A DNA stretch of 64,000 bases from NCBI RefSeq assembly GCF_902499555.1, contig NZ_CABVMM010000002.1, forward strand, positions 1 through 64,000, in the 5' to 3' direction. A program made the translations under genes and the position numbers. Of the stretch, positions 35,883-45,240 are shown piece after piece. Under the pieces are notes generated by a model. That model saw nothing but the letters and a program-made list of their open reading frames with translations. It searched no databases and was not told where the DNA came from. This DNA is from Mesonia oceanica. GTDB lineage: Bacteria > Bacteroidota > Bacteroidia > Flavobacteriales > Flavobacteriaceae. Numbering within the stretch: position 1 is the stretch's first letter; each line of letters opens with the position of its first letter.

Positions 35883-35926
35883 TGGCTACACAGCCTTTTT
35901 CGGTTAATCGACAATGGGCCGGTTAA
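35882..35926 (+). pseudogene. 15-codon stub of a fifth toxin module
   Basis: ATG at 35882 reads MATQPFSVNRQWAG and stops at TAA 35924-35926. The first twelve residues match the start of module 3 (MATQPFSGNRKWG). What follows is unrelated, so a fifth module has been deleted, leaving its translation start. Confidence 0.65.
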
Positions 35927-35959
35927 TCAATCATATCAAATAATTCTAGTTTTATGTAA

Positions 35960-36676
35960 ATGAAAGAAATATACGATCCAAAATTTGTAGAGAAACTATT
36001 TGATAAAATGAGTAGTTCTTATTCAAGAGTAAATTATATAACATCATTCGGATTTAGTGAAAGATGGAGACGTAAATGTGTGGAAGAAATTAAAATTAAA
36101 GAAGGCTCTATAATTGTTGACTTGATGACAGGAATGGTAGAATGTTGGAAATTTATTTTAAAAAATTCAGGAGATAATTCTAAATTAATTGGATTAGATT
36201 TTTCAACTGAAATGATAAACCGAGCTGAATTAAATAAATTAAAGTTTAAAAATTCAAAAATTGAAATTCTGAAAGAAAATGTATTTGATAATTCGATTTC
36301 TGATGAAACAGTAGATTTAGTTATTTCAGGTTTTGGATTAAAAACTTTTAATAATGAACAACTACGAAAATTATCAATTGAAATTGAACGTATTCTTAAA
36401 CCTAATGGAGAGTTCTCACTCATTGATGTTTCCGTTCCAGAAAATAAATCATTAAGAAGTATGTATATGTTTTATCTAAAAAATATTATTCCAGTTTTAG
36501 GAAAATTATTTCTTGGTAATCCAAATACATATAAAATGTTAGGCATTTATACAGAAGCATATGGAAATTCAAAAAATGTATTTAAAATTTTTAACGAAAG
36601 GAAATTTCAAATTGAATATATAGAGTATTTTTTTGGTTGCGCAACCGGAATTAAAGGTAAAAAACTAAAAAATTAA
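35960..36676 (+). CDS. Class I SAM-dependent methyltransferase (UbiE-like)
   Basis: 238 aa. The N-terminal FDKMSSSYSRVNYITSFG resembles the UbiE/MenG signature, followed by motif I VDLMTG (the usual second half GTG is replaced by MVECW), motif II LIGLDFSTEMINRA and LKPNGEFSLIDVS. The altered glycine motif could weaken SAM binding. The substrate is unknown. It lies directly beyond the toxin array on the same strand and does not belong to the injection-system operon. Confidence 0.8.
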   Translation: MKEIYDPKFVEKLFDKMSSSYSRVNYITSFGFSERWRRKCVEEIKIKEGSIIVDLMTGMVECWKFILKNSGDNSKLIGLDFSTEMINRAELNKLKFKNSKIEILKENVFDNSISDETVDLVISGFGLKTFNNEQLRKLSIEIERILKPNGEFSLIDVSVPENKSLRSMYMFYLKNIIPVLGKLFLGNPNTYKMLGIYTEAYGNSKNVFKIFNERKFQIEYIEYFFGCATGIKGKKLKN

Positions 36677-36772
36677 TAAATTTTATCGAGAAGTGAGTTA
36701 CAGAAAAATTAATTTTCTCAATACATTTTTCTTAACTCTTATTTCTATTGTACAACAAAAAGAGTTTAATAA

Positions 36773-39700
36773 TCACCGCCACGAACTAAAAATCGTTTCC
36801 TTTAGCCAAGGGAGCTTTATCATGGAAAATGACCAAGGAAGCGAATCCAGTAAAATATCGGTGCCGCTTTTTTCTACCGTTAATTGGTAAGCGTTTTCGA
36901 CCTTTTCAACAAAACCTTTACGCTGGAGAAACGTATAGCGTAACGAACGAATACTACTGTTTTTCAGTTTTTCCCAATGCATCAAACAAGCTTTTAAAAG
37001 ATCGGTAGCTATGGCCATTTCTTTTTCAGTTAAGGCAGAAGGAACAATCACTTCTGTTACGGGAAAACCACATAAAATTTTTGGGAAAGTAAATTCTCCT
37101 TCGTCTATTTCTTCTTCCTCACTTATTGTTTTTCCGGTGGCAAGAAAATGCAAAAGCAATACTGCTCTTTGCTTTTCGGTGGTAGATTTAAATTTTCCCG
37201 TCGGTAAAACATACCCCAATCCTGTAAAAAGCTGTTTTAAAAACGGATGAAGAATCACCAAGCCTGTGTTGGTCATTTCCCATCTTCCTTCCGGAAGTTC
37301 TTCTTTTACTTCTTCTTCAGCAGAAATCTCTAAAGCTTTATCCGTATTTTTTTGTTGAATTTCCTTCCAGTTTTTCCATTCTTGTTGCCGACAAAATTGA
37401 AAGCCAACTTTTTCTATTTTCAAAATGAAATCAGCAGGATGTTGTAGTTTTAAAGAAGCCAACCAATTTATAATTATAGTCCAAGCTTGGGGTTCTTTCT
37501 TTTGTATAGCATAAAAAAGCACTTTCCAAAAGTGAGCTTCAAAGAGTTGAAAACGATGCGGACGTTCATTGGCAGGTAATGCTGCATATATTTTCTCTAA
37601 TCCTATATAAAATTCCTTTAAAACAGTAGCATTTTCAATAAAAGCAGTGTCAAAAAGCTGTTTTTTAGTAGAAGTAGGACGATTTAGCCATACTTCAAAA
37701 TAATCTTTTTGCATCAGCAATACTTGAGTCCATGGCTTCAATTCCTGTGATGAAATAGAAGTGAATTGAAACTTGATTTTTTCTAGTTCTTCTTTAGTAA
37801 CCATCGTTAGCAGGAACAATTCAAAAGAATTTAACCTATAAATTTTATTGAATTTTTTCCACGTTTGTTCCAGTTGGTAACGCTGTTGTAAAACCTGGAG
37901 CAAGTACAAGAATTCTTTAGGTAAATGCGGTATGGTTTTTCTGAAATCTGTTTTGGAAAAGTCAATAAACAATCGCTTTTCCCATAATTCTTGATACGGT
38001 AATTCGGTTAACTTTTTTAATGAAATCACGAGCGTTTTCCAATCCTTCTTACCTTCAGTTAAAAACTTTCCTTTCGGGAAAAATTTCTTTAAAATTTTAA
38101 GCGCTGCCAACGTAGGGAAAGAGGTTGGTGAAGTATCGGTAAGTCTCGACAAAAACAAGAAATGTTGATAAAATCGTTGAGGATAGGAGCTATGGTAGAA
38201 ACTTTTTTGCAATAGCCGCTCCCGTAATTCAACTGAAGATAAACCCAATTGACTAGCTATTTTCGGAAGTTGGTTTTTCCAAAAAGAAGAAGGAGTTTCC
38301 CTAAAACCGATTAGGATGAATTCACTAAAAAAATACTCATAAAGTTTTTTGTATTGAGGTAGAGGAAATTCAGTACTCAAAAGTTGCCAAACTTCAATTA
38401 AAAAGCGATGATGAGGCGTGAAAATCTTCATAAAATTCTCTTGTTCTACCGTAGTTAAGGTAAACATCCATTTTTCGAAAAACTGAGTTTTAATTTCTTT
38501 CTGCTGAAATACCTTTTGAACATTTTTAATCGTTTCTATACTTAAAAATGATTCATGATGAAGGATTTTTTTAAAAGTATAAAAGCTTAGTTGATGGTTT
38601 TTTAGTTGTTTTAATTCTGTTGAAGTAGCAGAAGAAAGAATCACTAATTGGTCAGTAAATGATAGCTCAGGAAAGCTTTGTAAGGTCAATTTCTGTAAAA
38701 GGACATTTAATTCCTTTAGCATTAATTTTGCAGTTGAAGGTTCCACTTTTTTAGACGTATTCAATTCTTCTATCAATAGGTAAATCACTTCGATGCTTGA
38801 TTGATTTTTGCTTAAAAGTTGAATCTGTTTCAGGATTTCTTCCGCCGTAATTTTTCCTTTTTCACGGGTTATATTCACGATCTTTTCCAAGATTGTTGAG
38901 TACTTCTCTTTATTCGCTGGTTTTTTTATAAATAATGAAGTTTGTGAGAGTTGCTTAATTACATATAACAATTCTAACTGGGAGCTTGCTGAAGAAAAAA
39001 AGCTTTCGGCACAGTAAATTAGTGTAGTTAAAAATTGGGTATAACTCAGGTTATATTGATTACTTATGGCTTTGGTGTGGTAAATTATAAAGGATTTAAG
39101 CTGAAAATAAGAAGAAAATGAATAGCTAAAATAATCTAGCGTAAACTCCCAAACGGCTTTTTTAAAATTAGTTTCCGGTGGTTTTTCTTCAATCAATTCC
39201 CGCTGTTTGTATAAAAGTTGATGGTATTTTTTTATTTGTAGGGTAGTGGTTTCGCCAATGTTTACCTGCAATAATTGATAAAGTTTTTTTTCTTGAAGGG
39301 GCGATAACCATTGTAACTTAATTTTTTGACGTAACCGGTAAGAAAAAAGGCTATTTTTTAAATGTTGATTTTCAATTTTCCTATTACTAGAAGGAGCTTC
39401 TAAATAGCATTCAATTTCATGAAGTTGAAGGTTTTTTTGCTGACTTTTTTCCGCAAAAACAGGCGTTAAAATATCTTCTCGCATGCTACATAAAAGCATG
39501 TATAATTCTTGTTGAAGAAAGGATTGCTGTGGAATATTTTTAATATGGTTAATAAATAATTCAACTAAAGTCTTGTATTCAATATGGTAATGATTCGCGA
39601 TTTGTTGTAACTGATTTTCAAGGAATTGCTTTTTGGAGAAAAAAGAACCCCGCGTCATAAAAATATACGTGAGAATAAACTTTTTCACCAGAAAGCTAAG

Positions 39701-40336
39701 TCGATATTTGGATAAGCTTTTTAAACTTATTTCTTCTTGAACTTTTATAACTTCTTGTTGGTAGGTACTTATAAATTCAACTTGTTGAGGAACAAAAGCT
39801 TGTAAGGTTTTTTGCCAGTAGGGCTCAATTAAGTGTAAGCTTAAACGGTTAATTTCGTTGGTTTTCCAAGGATGTTGGAAAGCTTCTGTAATAAAATTTT
39901 GATATGGAAGCTTTCTTCCCCAGAGTGTTAAAAAGCTTTCTTTTTCTTGATAATACCAAGGGAAAAATCCATAGTTTAAATAATAAAATACGGATGATGA
40001 AATTGATTTAACGAGCGTTTTATCTTTCTGTTTTTTTAAAGTGGGATAGACGTTTTTAAAGTATTGGTTTAGCTGTTCTTCCAAGGCTTTTTCAAAAGCT
40101 AATGGCAATTGTTGTTCTAAATCTTCTTGGTAAAGTTCACCTAAATCCAGTTCCAATTTTTCAAGGAAAATTTCCTCGTTTTCAGCATATTTTGTAAAAA
40201 GGTTTTGGGTGGTTCTTCGTAAACTCTGATCAAAAATTTTAACGCACCGGTCTTCCGTATGATGATGTGATTTTTCACTCAAATGAAATAAATCAAATTG
40301 AAAAGCTTGGATATATGGATCTTTAGCGTTGCTCAT
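36773..40336 (-). CDS. eCIS tape measure protein (Afp14-like)
   Basis: About 1187 aa from ATG 40336, overlapping the upstream gene by 14 bases; an ATG at 40405 is possible. It is a long, mostly helical protein with HHHTEDRCVKIFDQSLRRT near the N-terminus and a conserved block near the C-terminus (NTGLVILHPFLKQLFTGLGYV), the hallmark of contractile-injection tape measure proteins. It should set the length of the inner tube during assembly. Last gene of the second eCIS operon. Confidence 0.85.
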   Translation of the reverse strand: MSNAKDPYIQAFQFDLFHLSEKSHHHTEDRCVKIFDQSLRRTTQNLFTKYAENEEIFLEKLELDLGELYQEDLEQQLPLAFEKALEEQLNQYFKNVYPTLKKQKDKTLVKSISSSVFYYLNYGFFPWYYQEKESFLTLWGRKLPYQNFITEAFQHPWKTNEINRLSLHLIEPYWQKTLQAFVPQQVEFISTYQQEVIKVQEEISLKSLSKYRLSFLVKKFILTYIFMTRGSFFSKKQFLENQLQQIANHYHIEYKTLVELFINHIKNIPQQSFLQQELYMLLCSMREDILTPVFAEKSQQKNLQLHEIECYLEAPSSNRKIENQHLKNSLFSYRLRQKIKLQWLSPLQEKKLYQLLQVNIGETTTLQIKKYHQLLYKQRELIEEKPPETNFKKAVWEFTLDYFSYSFSSYFQLKSFIIYHTKAISNQYNLSYTQFLTTLIYCAESFFSSASSQLELLYVIKQLSQTSLFIKKPANKEKYSTILEKIVNITREKGKITAEEILKQIQLLSKNQSSIEVIYLLIEELNTSKKVEPSTAKLMLKELNVLLQKLTLQSFPELSFTDQLVILSSATSTELKQLKNHQLSFYTFKKILHHESFLSIETIKNVQKVFQQKEIKTQFFEKWMFTLTTVEQENFMKIFTPHHRFLIEVWQLLSTEFPLPQYKKLYEYFFSEFILIGFRETPSSFWKNQLPKIASQLGLSSVELRERLLQKSFYHSSYPQRFYQHFLFLSRLTDTSPTSFPTLAALKILKKFFPKGKFLTEGKKDWKTLVISLKKLTELPYQELWEKRLFIDFSKTDFRKTIPHLPKEFLYLLQVLQQRYQLEQTWKKFNKIYRLNSFELFLLTMVTKEELEKIKFQFTSISSQELKPWTQVLLMQKDYFEVWLNRPTSTKKQLFDTAFIENATVLKEFYIGLEKIYAALPANERPHRFQLFEAHFWKVLFYAIQKKEPQAWTIIINWLASLKLQHPADFILKIEKVGFQFCRQQEWKNWKEIQQKNTDKALEISAEEEVKEELPEGRWEMTNTGLVILHPFLKQLFTGLGYVLPTGKFKSTTEKQRAVLLLHFLATGKTISEEEEIDEGEFTFPKILCGFPVTEVIVPSALTEKEMAIATDLLKACLMHWEKLKNSSIRSLRYTFLQRKGFVEKVENAYQLTVEKSGTDILLDSLPWSFSMIKLPWLKETIFSSWR

Positions 40337-42575
40337 CGATTCTAGTAGAAAGGAATTGTACGATTTCTTCTGAAAAGTTGATTTCTTCGGAAGCCGATTT
40401 TTCATAAATCAAAGATTCCATTTCAAAAAACTTCATGGCTTCATAATCCAACCACACAAAATTTATTTTTAAATGAGCAGGAAGACAATCACAAATAAGT
40501 TTTTCTGTCTTTTTTTGAAAGGCAACCGACTGAAACCTTATGCTCCAGGCCGGAAAAATAAAGCTAACGGTATGTAAGCTATATAAGCGTTTATTGGCAA
40601 TTCTAGAATGGTCTAATAAATAAAAACCTTCACTTCGTTGATTGATTTGGTAAAATTTTCTAACCGCTAATTTAATAGCTCCATAAGCTTTCTGTTTGCG
40701 ATGCGTTCGGTAAATAATGTTTTTATAATTGGTTTCTCCTGTTTGCAAGCAAACCGAATATTCATGATGTCCGGTATTTTTTTCAATGGTATAATTAGTT
40801 TTATCGATGCCCGATTTTAAGATATTTTCTAAGGGTTTTTCATCCTTTACATAAAACCAGTATTCTTCCCAATAGGGGGCTTGGTCGTAATAATCACGTA
40901 AGTAATTTTGCCCGATAACCTGTGCGTCTTCATTGAGTTGATAAATGGAAATCTCGAACTTATCGAGGCTTTTGTAGAATGGTTTTTGCGGAAGTTTATC
41001 AATCCATAAACGCAATAAAATTTCCAGCTCCAGAAAACTGATTTGTTCTTTAAATTGATGAGAAGTGTAAGCCGTTGCAGAAGTTAATTCCGGGAGGTAT
41101 TGAAGAAACAGTTCTTTGCAGTTGAGTTGTTGCTGTAACGAGCGTCGCAATTTCCCGTAAAATAAGTCATGAATTTTATAATCCAGCTGAATGTTGAACC
41201 GGCTAAGTAAATGATCCAGCACTTGATTTCGTTTTTTTAAAAAATCAATTTTATGAACCGTTGCATAGCTTAATTTAATTTCTGAATTTTTTAGCGGCTG
41301 TTGATTGTAATATACAGAAGGACTTTTTACTTGGTAATATTTTCCAAATTCTTCAATGCTTTTCATCACATTGGCCATGAATTGCTCCAAGGGTAGAATA
41401 AAGTTTTTTAGCTGCGTATTATCTAGATCTTTAGCAGTAGAATAATTGCTGTGCAATTCGTTTTTATCGGTAATTTTATAAAGTGTGGGGAGATCTTCCA
41501 GAAGTCGATGAAATTTGGAAATATTCCGCTTCTTTACATGCTCTGAGAAGGAAAAAGTCTCACTATCGTTATTTAAATGATATTGACGTTTTAAATTTTG
41601 AGTGATTTTTCCGTATTGATAAAACACTTCCTCCTTATTCAATTCAATTAACTTAGCTTCTTGATATACTTTTACCGGATGAAGCATATTTGGAGCCAAA
41701 AAAGGAAGTTCATTTTTAATTTTAAAGTGCGGATCTACTATTTTTTGTTCATTTTCCCGGCTGATTCCAAAATGAGTAAAATTTTCTACCCATTTACTTT
41801 CAATAAGGTGATGTTTGATTTCATTTAAATCTAAAACTTCGTGGTAAGCTTGTAAATCTTTATCAAGAATAAAGCCTTGTTCCATGAATGGCCCTTCAAA
41901 AATTTCTTCCAAAGGCTCACCTTTGTTCATTAAATTAGATAAAGAATAGGAGGTAGGTTCTACATTGACCAATTTCTCGTTAAACAGGTAAAGCAGTTGG
42001 GCAAAGGTTTTTTCTGGTGAAGCTTGGGGTTCAATATATAATTGGCCGTGTAATTTATATTTTTCAATCTTTAGAAAAGTGATATTATCTACATCTATTT
42101 CCAACCCTAAGATTTTATGTCTTTTTACAAAATTGGTTACCCGTTCTTGCTCCTGTTCTTTTTGAGCGTTGTGGCTAAGCTCGATGATAATTTCACTTTT
42201 CAGTTTGTTGTTTTTGCTGTTGTTAATTATCCATACATTTCTAACGCCTTTTAGTTCATCGAGGATTTTCATTCTAAAATCTTCGGAGGTTACGGGAGAG
42301 GTAGGGAAAATAAGTTCAGCGGGATACAAAGCGTTTGCTGTAAGAATTTCTGAAGTAGGAATGCTGGAAGAATAAAGAATATCTTCCATCGAAAATTTGG
42401 TTTTGTATTCAATTTCCGTAAGGATATAACAGAAAGCTTCCAATAGGGTAATTCCCGGATCGTGAGAATTATAATCGGTCCATTCGTCACCGCTAATTTT
42501 CTCTATCCAGGATAAAGCCTCTTTTCGAAACTTGTAATAATTAGAATCTTTATTTTCTATTTGATCAATCTTCAA
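40323..42575 (-). CDS. eCIS baseplate protein, gp6/J-like (Afp12-like)
   Basis: 750 aa. The N-terminus (YYKFRKEALSWIEKISGDEWTDYNSHDPGITLLEAFCYILTEI) is the conserved start of the second baseplate wedge protein of eCIS. The centre is variable, and the last 300 residues contain YRTHRKQKAYGAIKLAVRKFY. It should form the baseplate wedge with the 1182-aa protein at 46649. The gene starts 10 bases after the PAAR-like gene. Confidence 0.82.
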   Translation of the reverse strand: MKIDQIENKDSNYYKFRKEALSWIEKISGDEWTDYNSHDPGITLLEAFCYILTEIEYKTKFSMEDILYSSSIPTSEILTANALYPAELIFPTSPVTSEDFRMKILDELKGVRNVWIINNSKNNKLKSEIIIELSHNAQKEQEQERVTNFVKRHKILGLEIDVDNITFLKIEKYKLHGQLYIEPQASPEKTFAQLLYLFNEKLVNVEPTSYSLSNLMNKGEPLEEIFEGPFMEQGFILDKDLQAYHEVLDLNEIKHHLIESKWVENFTHFGISRENEQKIVDPHFKIKNELPFLAPNMLHPVKVYQEAKLIELNKEEVFYQYGKITQNLKRQYHLNNDSETFSFSEHVKKRNISKFHRLLEDLPTLYKITDKNELHSNYSTAKDLDNTQLKNFILPLEQFMANVMKSIEEFGKYYQVKSPSVYYNQQPLKNSEIKLSYATVHKIDFLKKRNQVLDHLLSRFNIQLDYKIHDLFYGKLRRSLQQQLNCKELFLQYLPELTSATAYTSHQFKEQISFLELEILLRLWIDKLPQKPFYKSLDKFEISIYQLNEDAQVIGQNYLRDYYDQAPYWEEYWFYVKDEKPLENILKSGIDKTNYTIEKNTGHHEYSVCLQTGETNYKNIIYRTHRKQKAYGAIKLAVRKFYQINQRSEGFYLLDHSRIANKRLYSLHTVSFIFPAWSIRFQSVAFQKKTEKLICDCLPAHLKINFVWLDYEAMKFFEMESLIYEKSASEEINFSEEIVQFLSTRIDEQR

Positions 42576-42585
42576 AGTTTAAGAT

Positions 42586-42972
42586 TTAAACATTTACGGT
42601 GGTTTGTCCGGCATTCATTACAGAAATCATTCCACCCCAAGCACACATACAGGTAGAAGAATTACTTATACAAGGTTGATTTCCAATCATCAACGTAGGA
42701 TTTCCCGGTGTCCATGGCGCAGGAACTACAGGAATGCATGGCATGGGGGTAAGTACACCAAAAGCTGCTGTAGTAGCCGCTGCCACTGTTGGATTGGCTA
42801 TGGAAGTACACATGGCAAAAGGTAAAATATTGACTAATGGAATATGATCCATGATATTGGCAGCAGGCATATGGGAAGTTAAAACCCGATTGAGGGGCAA
42901 AACCATAAGTTGGGCCGGTGCGGTTCCAAATGAACAACTGAGTTGTGCACCCATACAAACTTCAAAACTCAT
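42586..42972 (-). CDS. PAAR-like DUF4280 spike-tip protein
   Basis: 128 aa. The whole length fits DUF4280, with start FEVCMGAQLSCSFGTAPAQL, several Cys and Pro, MPCIPVVPAPWTPGN and CMCAWGGMISVMNAGQ. These proteins cap the VgrG-like spike in contractile injection systems, and the conserved Cys and His may hold a metal. It lies four bases after the small two-TM gene. Confidence 0.88.
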   Translation of the reverse strand: MSFEVCMGAQLSCSFGTAPAQLMVLPLNRVLTSHMPAANIMDHIPLVNILPFAMCTSIANPTVAAATTAAFGVLTPMPCIPVVPAPWTPGNPTLMIGNQPCISNSSTCMCAWGGMISVMNAGQTTVNV

Positions 42973-42976
42973 AATG

Positions 42977-43237
42977 TCAAGATTTATAGTTGGTTAGTAA
43001 AATAGCAATTATCGAATCCAATAATTTTACTACGATAAAAAACAAGAGGTAAAAAAGAAAAATTAAACCCCAATATTCATCAACTGAAATATGGGTTTCT
43101 TTTAGTAGATCCGGTAAATTTTTAAATTCTTCAGACAACCATTGATGCGTGATCAGACTCAGCAAAATTGCCAATCCTAAAATGATCATTGCGGTTAAAA
43201 AAAATTTAGCCAATACTTTTTGTAGGGTTTTCATCAC
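42977..43237 (-). CDS. Small two-TM membrane protein of the eCIS locus
   Basis: 86 aa with two TM segments (FFLTAMIILGLAILLSLI and LIFLFYLLFFIVVKLLDSIIAILL) flanking LSEEFKNLPDLLKETHISVDEYWG. The start codon overlaps the stop of the GH18 gene (ATGA), so the two are translationally coupled. Both have membrane parts and may work together. The size recalls holins, so a role in particle release is a possibility; no family is recognised. Confidence 0.7.
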   Translation of the reverse strand: MMKTLQKVLAKFFLTAMIILGLAILLSLITHQWLSEEFKNLPDLLKETHISVDEYWGLIFLFYLLFFIVVKLLDSIIAILLTNYKS

Positions 43238-44922
43238 GGCATTTTATGATTGAAAAATTTTATAAATGTGGTGTTTTTGTACAGCATTTGAAATGCAAAA
43301 CCAATCACTAAACCTATAAGCCCAATAATTAAATAATTGGTGTATTTAAAATGAAATCCCAACCAGCAAAGTGCAATAGTCACACTAAGTAAAACTAACA
43401 AGCTGGCGTATGCGTGCTGAAGCAAAAAGTTTCTTACCCGTTTTCTTCGTAAGGAAATTAAAAAGGCCAACAGAAAAGCAAATACTATTGCCAAGAGTAT
43501 GCTTTTAATAAGAAGATAATTTCCTGTAAATGGATTTTTTTTAATGGCTAAATCTACAGGAACAGTAAGTTCTTTTTTAGGAATTTTTAAATCGCCAGGA
43601 ATGGTTCCATCTTTGCTTCCAAACTTTTTGTCGAGTACCGACCAAAGTTCGTTATAACCATTGTCGTAACCCAACGCCCAGATCCCTACTCCAGCTAGGT
43701 TTTCACGATTAATAAAATCGTATTTGTGAGCAAGGCTTGTAGAATCTTCAAACCATACTTGTTGGTGACTCCCATCTTTTAAGTAGCTGTAATAGGCAGA
43801 TTTACTCAATTTATCATAAGAAAATACGTGGGGTAATTTCTCTTTGAGCTGTCGGTAAGTTAAGTGGGAGTCAAATTTCTTTGCTTTTGCAGGAAGTGAT
43901 GAGTCTTCGGTTTGCCATAGTCCCCCATAATAGGGAACCGTTAAAATTAATTGATTTCTGGAGAGTCCTTTTTTTAGGTAATCGTTTACCGATTTTTCTA
44001 CACTATAACTTCCCCAAATGTTTTCACTATTCATAGGAGCGATAGGTCCTGCTGTATTACTCCAAGAACCAAAGTAGTCATAACCCATCAGTAAAAAATA
44101 AGCGACATATTTTTCTAGCAAGCTAACATCATAAACTCCATTATTAATAGCGGGCAAGGTGATGCAGACGGTTTTTTTCTCTTTTTCAAGGCTTTGGGAT
44201 AGTTGCTTGATAAAAGCTTCAAGATTACTTTTTTGTGCTTTGGGAACGTCTTCAAAATCTAAAACCACACCTTGTAATTCATGTTTTTTTAAGATTTTTA
44301 AAACCTCTTCTTCTGTTTTTTGCTGCGCTTTTTTGTTTTCTAGAAAAGTAGTATTGTTACTATTGGTAAAATTTGATATTGTAAAATATAGGTTGCAGTG
44401 ATATGCTCTTGCAGAATCAATTAAGGATGTTTTTTTCCAACTTTCTGTTTTTTTTAATGTCCCTGATTTTGGATCGAGTTCAAAAGAGAAATACGCAATA
44501 TCGGTAAGTAATTCAAAATCATAATTTTTATAAGCACTTCCCATCCAATAGGGGTGAAAACCAAATACCCGTTTATGCGTGGTGTCGTTTACAGAGTGGT
44601 ACTTTAGTTTTTTAATATCTTGTATAGAGTCCCAATCTTTCTCTAGAAAAGAAGAGGAATTTTTAAATTTTTTGAGATTCTGAAATCGAGTAGCAATTAA
44701 GTGGGGCAGACGCTTTTTAAGGACTCTAGGCCTAATTATTTTTTTCTTTTTAAATAAATGAATAAAAAAATTAGCATACTTAATTAAATTGGTTTGAGGC
44801 TTTTTAATCGTATCTTTTTTCTCTACTTTTTCATTTATTTCATAGGCATAAACATTAGTATTAGTGAGACTAAGACTAAATAGTAGAGCTATACCTAGAA
44901 ATAACAAATATCGTTTTACCAT
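43234..44922 (-). CDS. GH18-family glycoside hydrolase with C-terminal TM helices
   Basis: 562 aa. Signal peptide or N-terminal anchor (MVKRYLLFLGIALLFSLSL). The GH18 barrel runs from about residue 118 (FGFHPYWMG) with the catalytic motif GVVLDFE (Glu224), then MGYDYFG and VGIWALGYDNG. After residue ~455 there are three to four TM helices (LLIKSILLAIVFAFLLAFLI and more). GH18 enzymes cleave chitin-like or other GlcNAc polymers; some act on peptidoglycan. It is the first gene of the second eCIS operon, so it may help particles leave the cell. Confidence 0.85.
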   Translation of the reverse strand: MVKRYLLFLGIALLFSLSLTNTNVYAYEINEKVEKKDTIKKPQTNLIKYANFFIHLFKKKKIIRPRVLKKRLPHLIATRFQNLKKFKNSSSFLEKDWDSIQDIKKLKYHSVNDTTHKRVFGFHPYWMGSAYKNYDFELLTDIAYFSFELDPKSGTLKKTESWKKTSLIDSARAYHCNLYFTISNFTNSNNTTFLENKKAQQKTEEEVLKILKKHELQGVVLDFEDVPKAQKSNLEAFIKQLSQSLEKEKKTVCITLPAINNGVYDVSLLEKYVAYFLLMGYDYFGSWSNTAGPIAPMNSENIWGSYSVEKSVNDYLKKGLSRNQLILTVPYYGGLWQTEDSSLPAKAKKFDSHLTYRQLKEKLPHVFSYDKLSKSAYYSYLKDGSHQQVWFEDSTSLAHKYDFINRENLAGVGIWALGYDNGYNELWSVLDKKFGSKDGTIPGDLKIPKKELTVPVDLAIKKNPFTGNYLLIKSILLAIVFAFLLAFLISLRRKRVRNFLLQHAYASLLVLLSVTIALCWLGFHFKYTNYLIIGLIGLVIGFAFQMLYKNTTFIKFFNHKMP

Positions 44923-45181
44923 ACGATGAATTTGCTAAAGATAGAGCTACAATAAAAGAGTATAAATACTTAATTTAACTTGATTTCGAATAGGTGAAAT
45001 TTGGAGTTAAGATAAAAACTTATAAAATATCGAAGCTTTTTCAATTTAAACTATGGTATAAAAAGAAAGTAGTTGGTGAAGAATAAGAGTGGAGTAGTGT
45101 TGGTGAAATTTATATTATACACTGTTAAGTGTTTGGTTTGTTAAAATTTTAGAGCATAAATATTTTTATCGATAATATGCG

Positions 45182-45210
45182 TTTTTTAACGATTAAAAAT
45201 GTTATATTTG
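45182..45210 (+). promoter_or_regulatory. Promoter of the response regulator gene
   Basis: TATATTTG (45203-45210) matches TANNTTTG, with TTTT at the -33 position 17 bases upstream. It overlaps the upstream in-frame ATG at 45199, which supports ATG 45241 as the real start. The 277-bp divergent region to 44922 also has to contain the promoter of the GH18 operon, which I could not place. Confidence 0.45.
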
Positions 45211-45240
45211 ATAAGCCAACCAATTAATTTATCATTTAAA

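Noticed and set aside
36693..36890. 65-codon + strand frame between the methyltransferase and the tape measure gene
   Set aside because: Most of it is antisense to the 3' end of the tape measure gene, it has no recognisable start context and no protein-like features.
42604..42958. Alternative frames over the DUF4280 gene
   Set aside because: Composition is His/Cys/Ser/Arg-rich and random, and the minus-strand DUF4280 protein explains the sequence.
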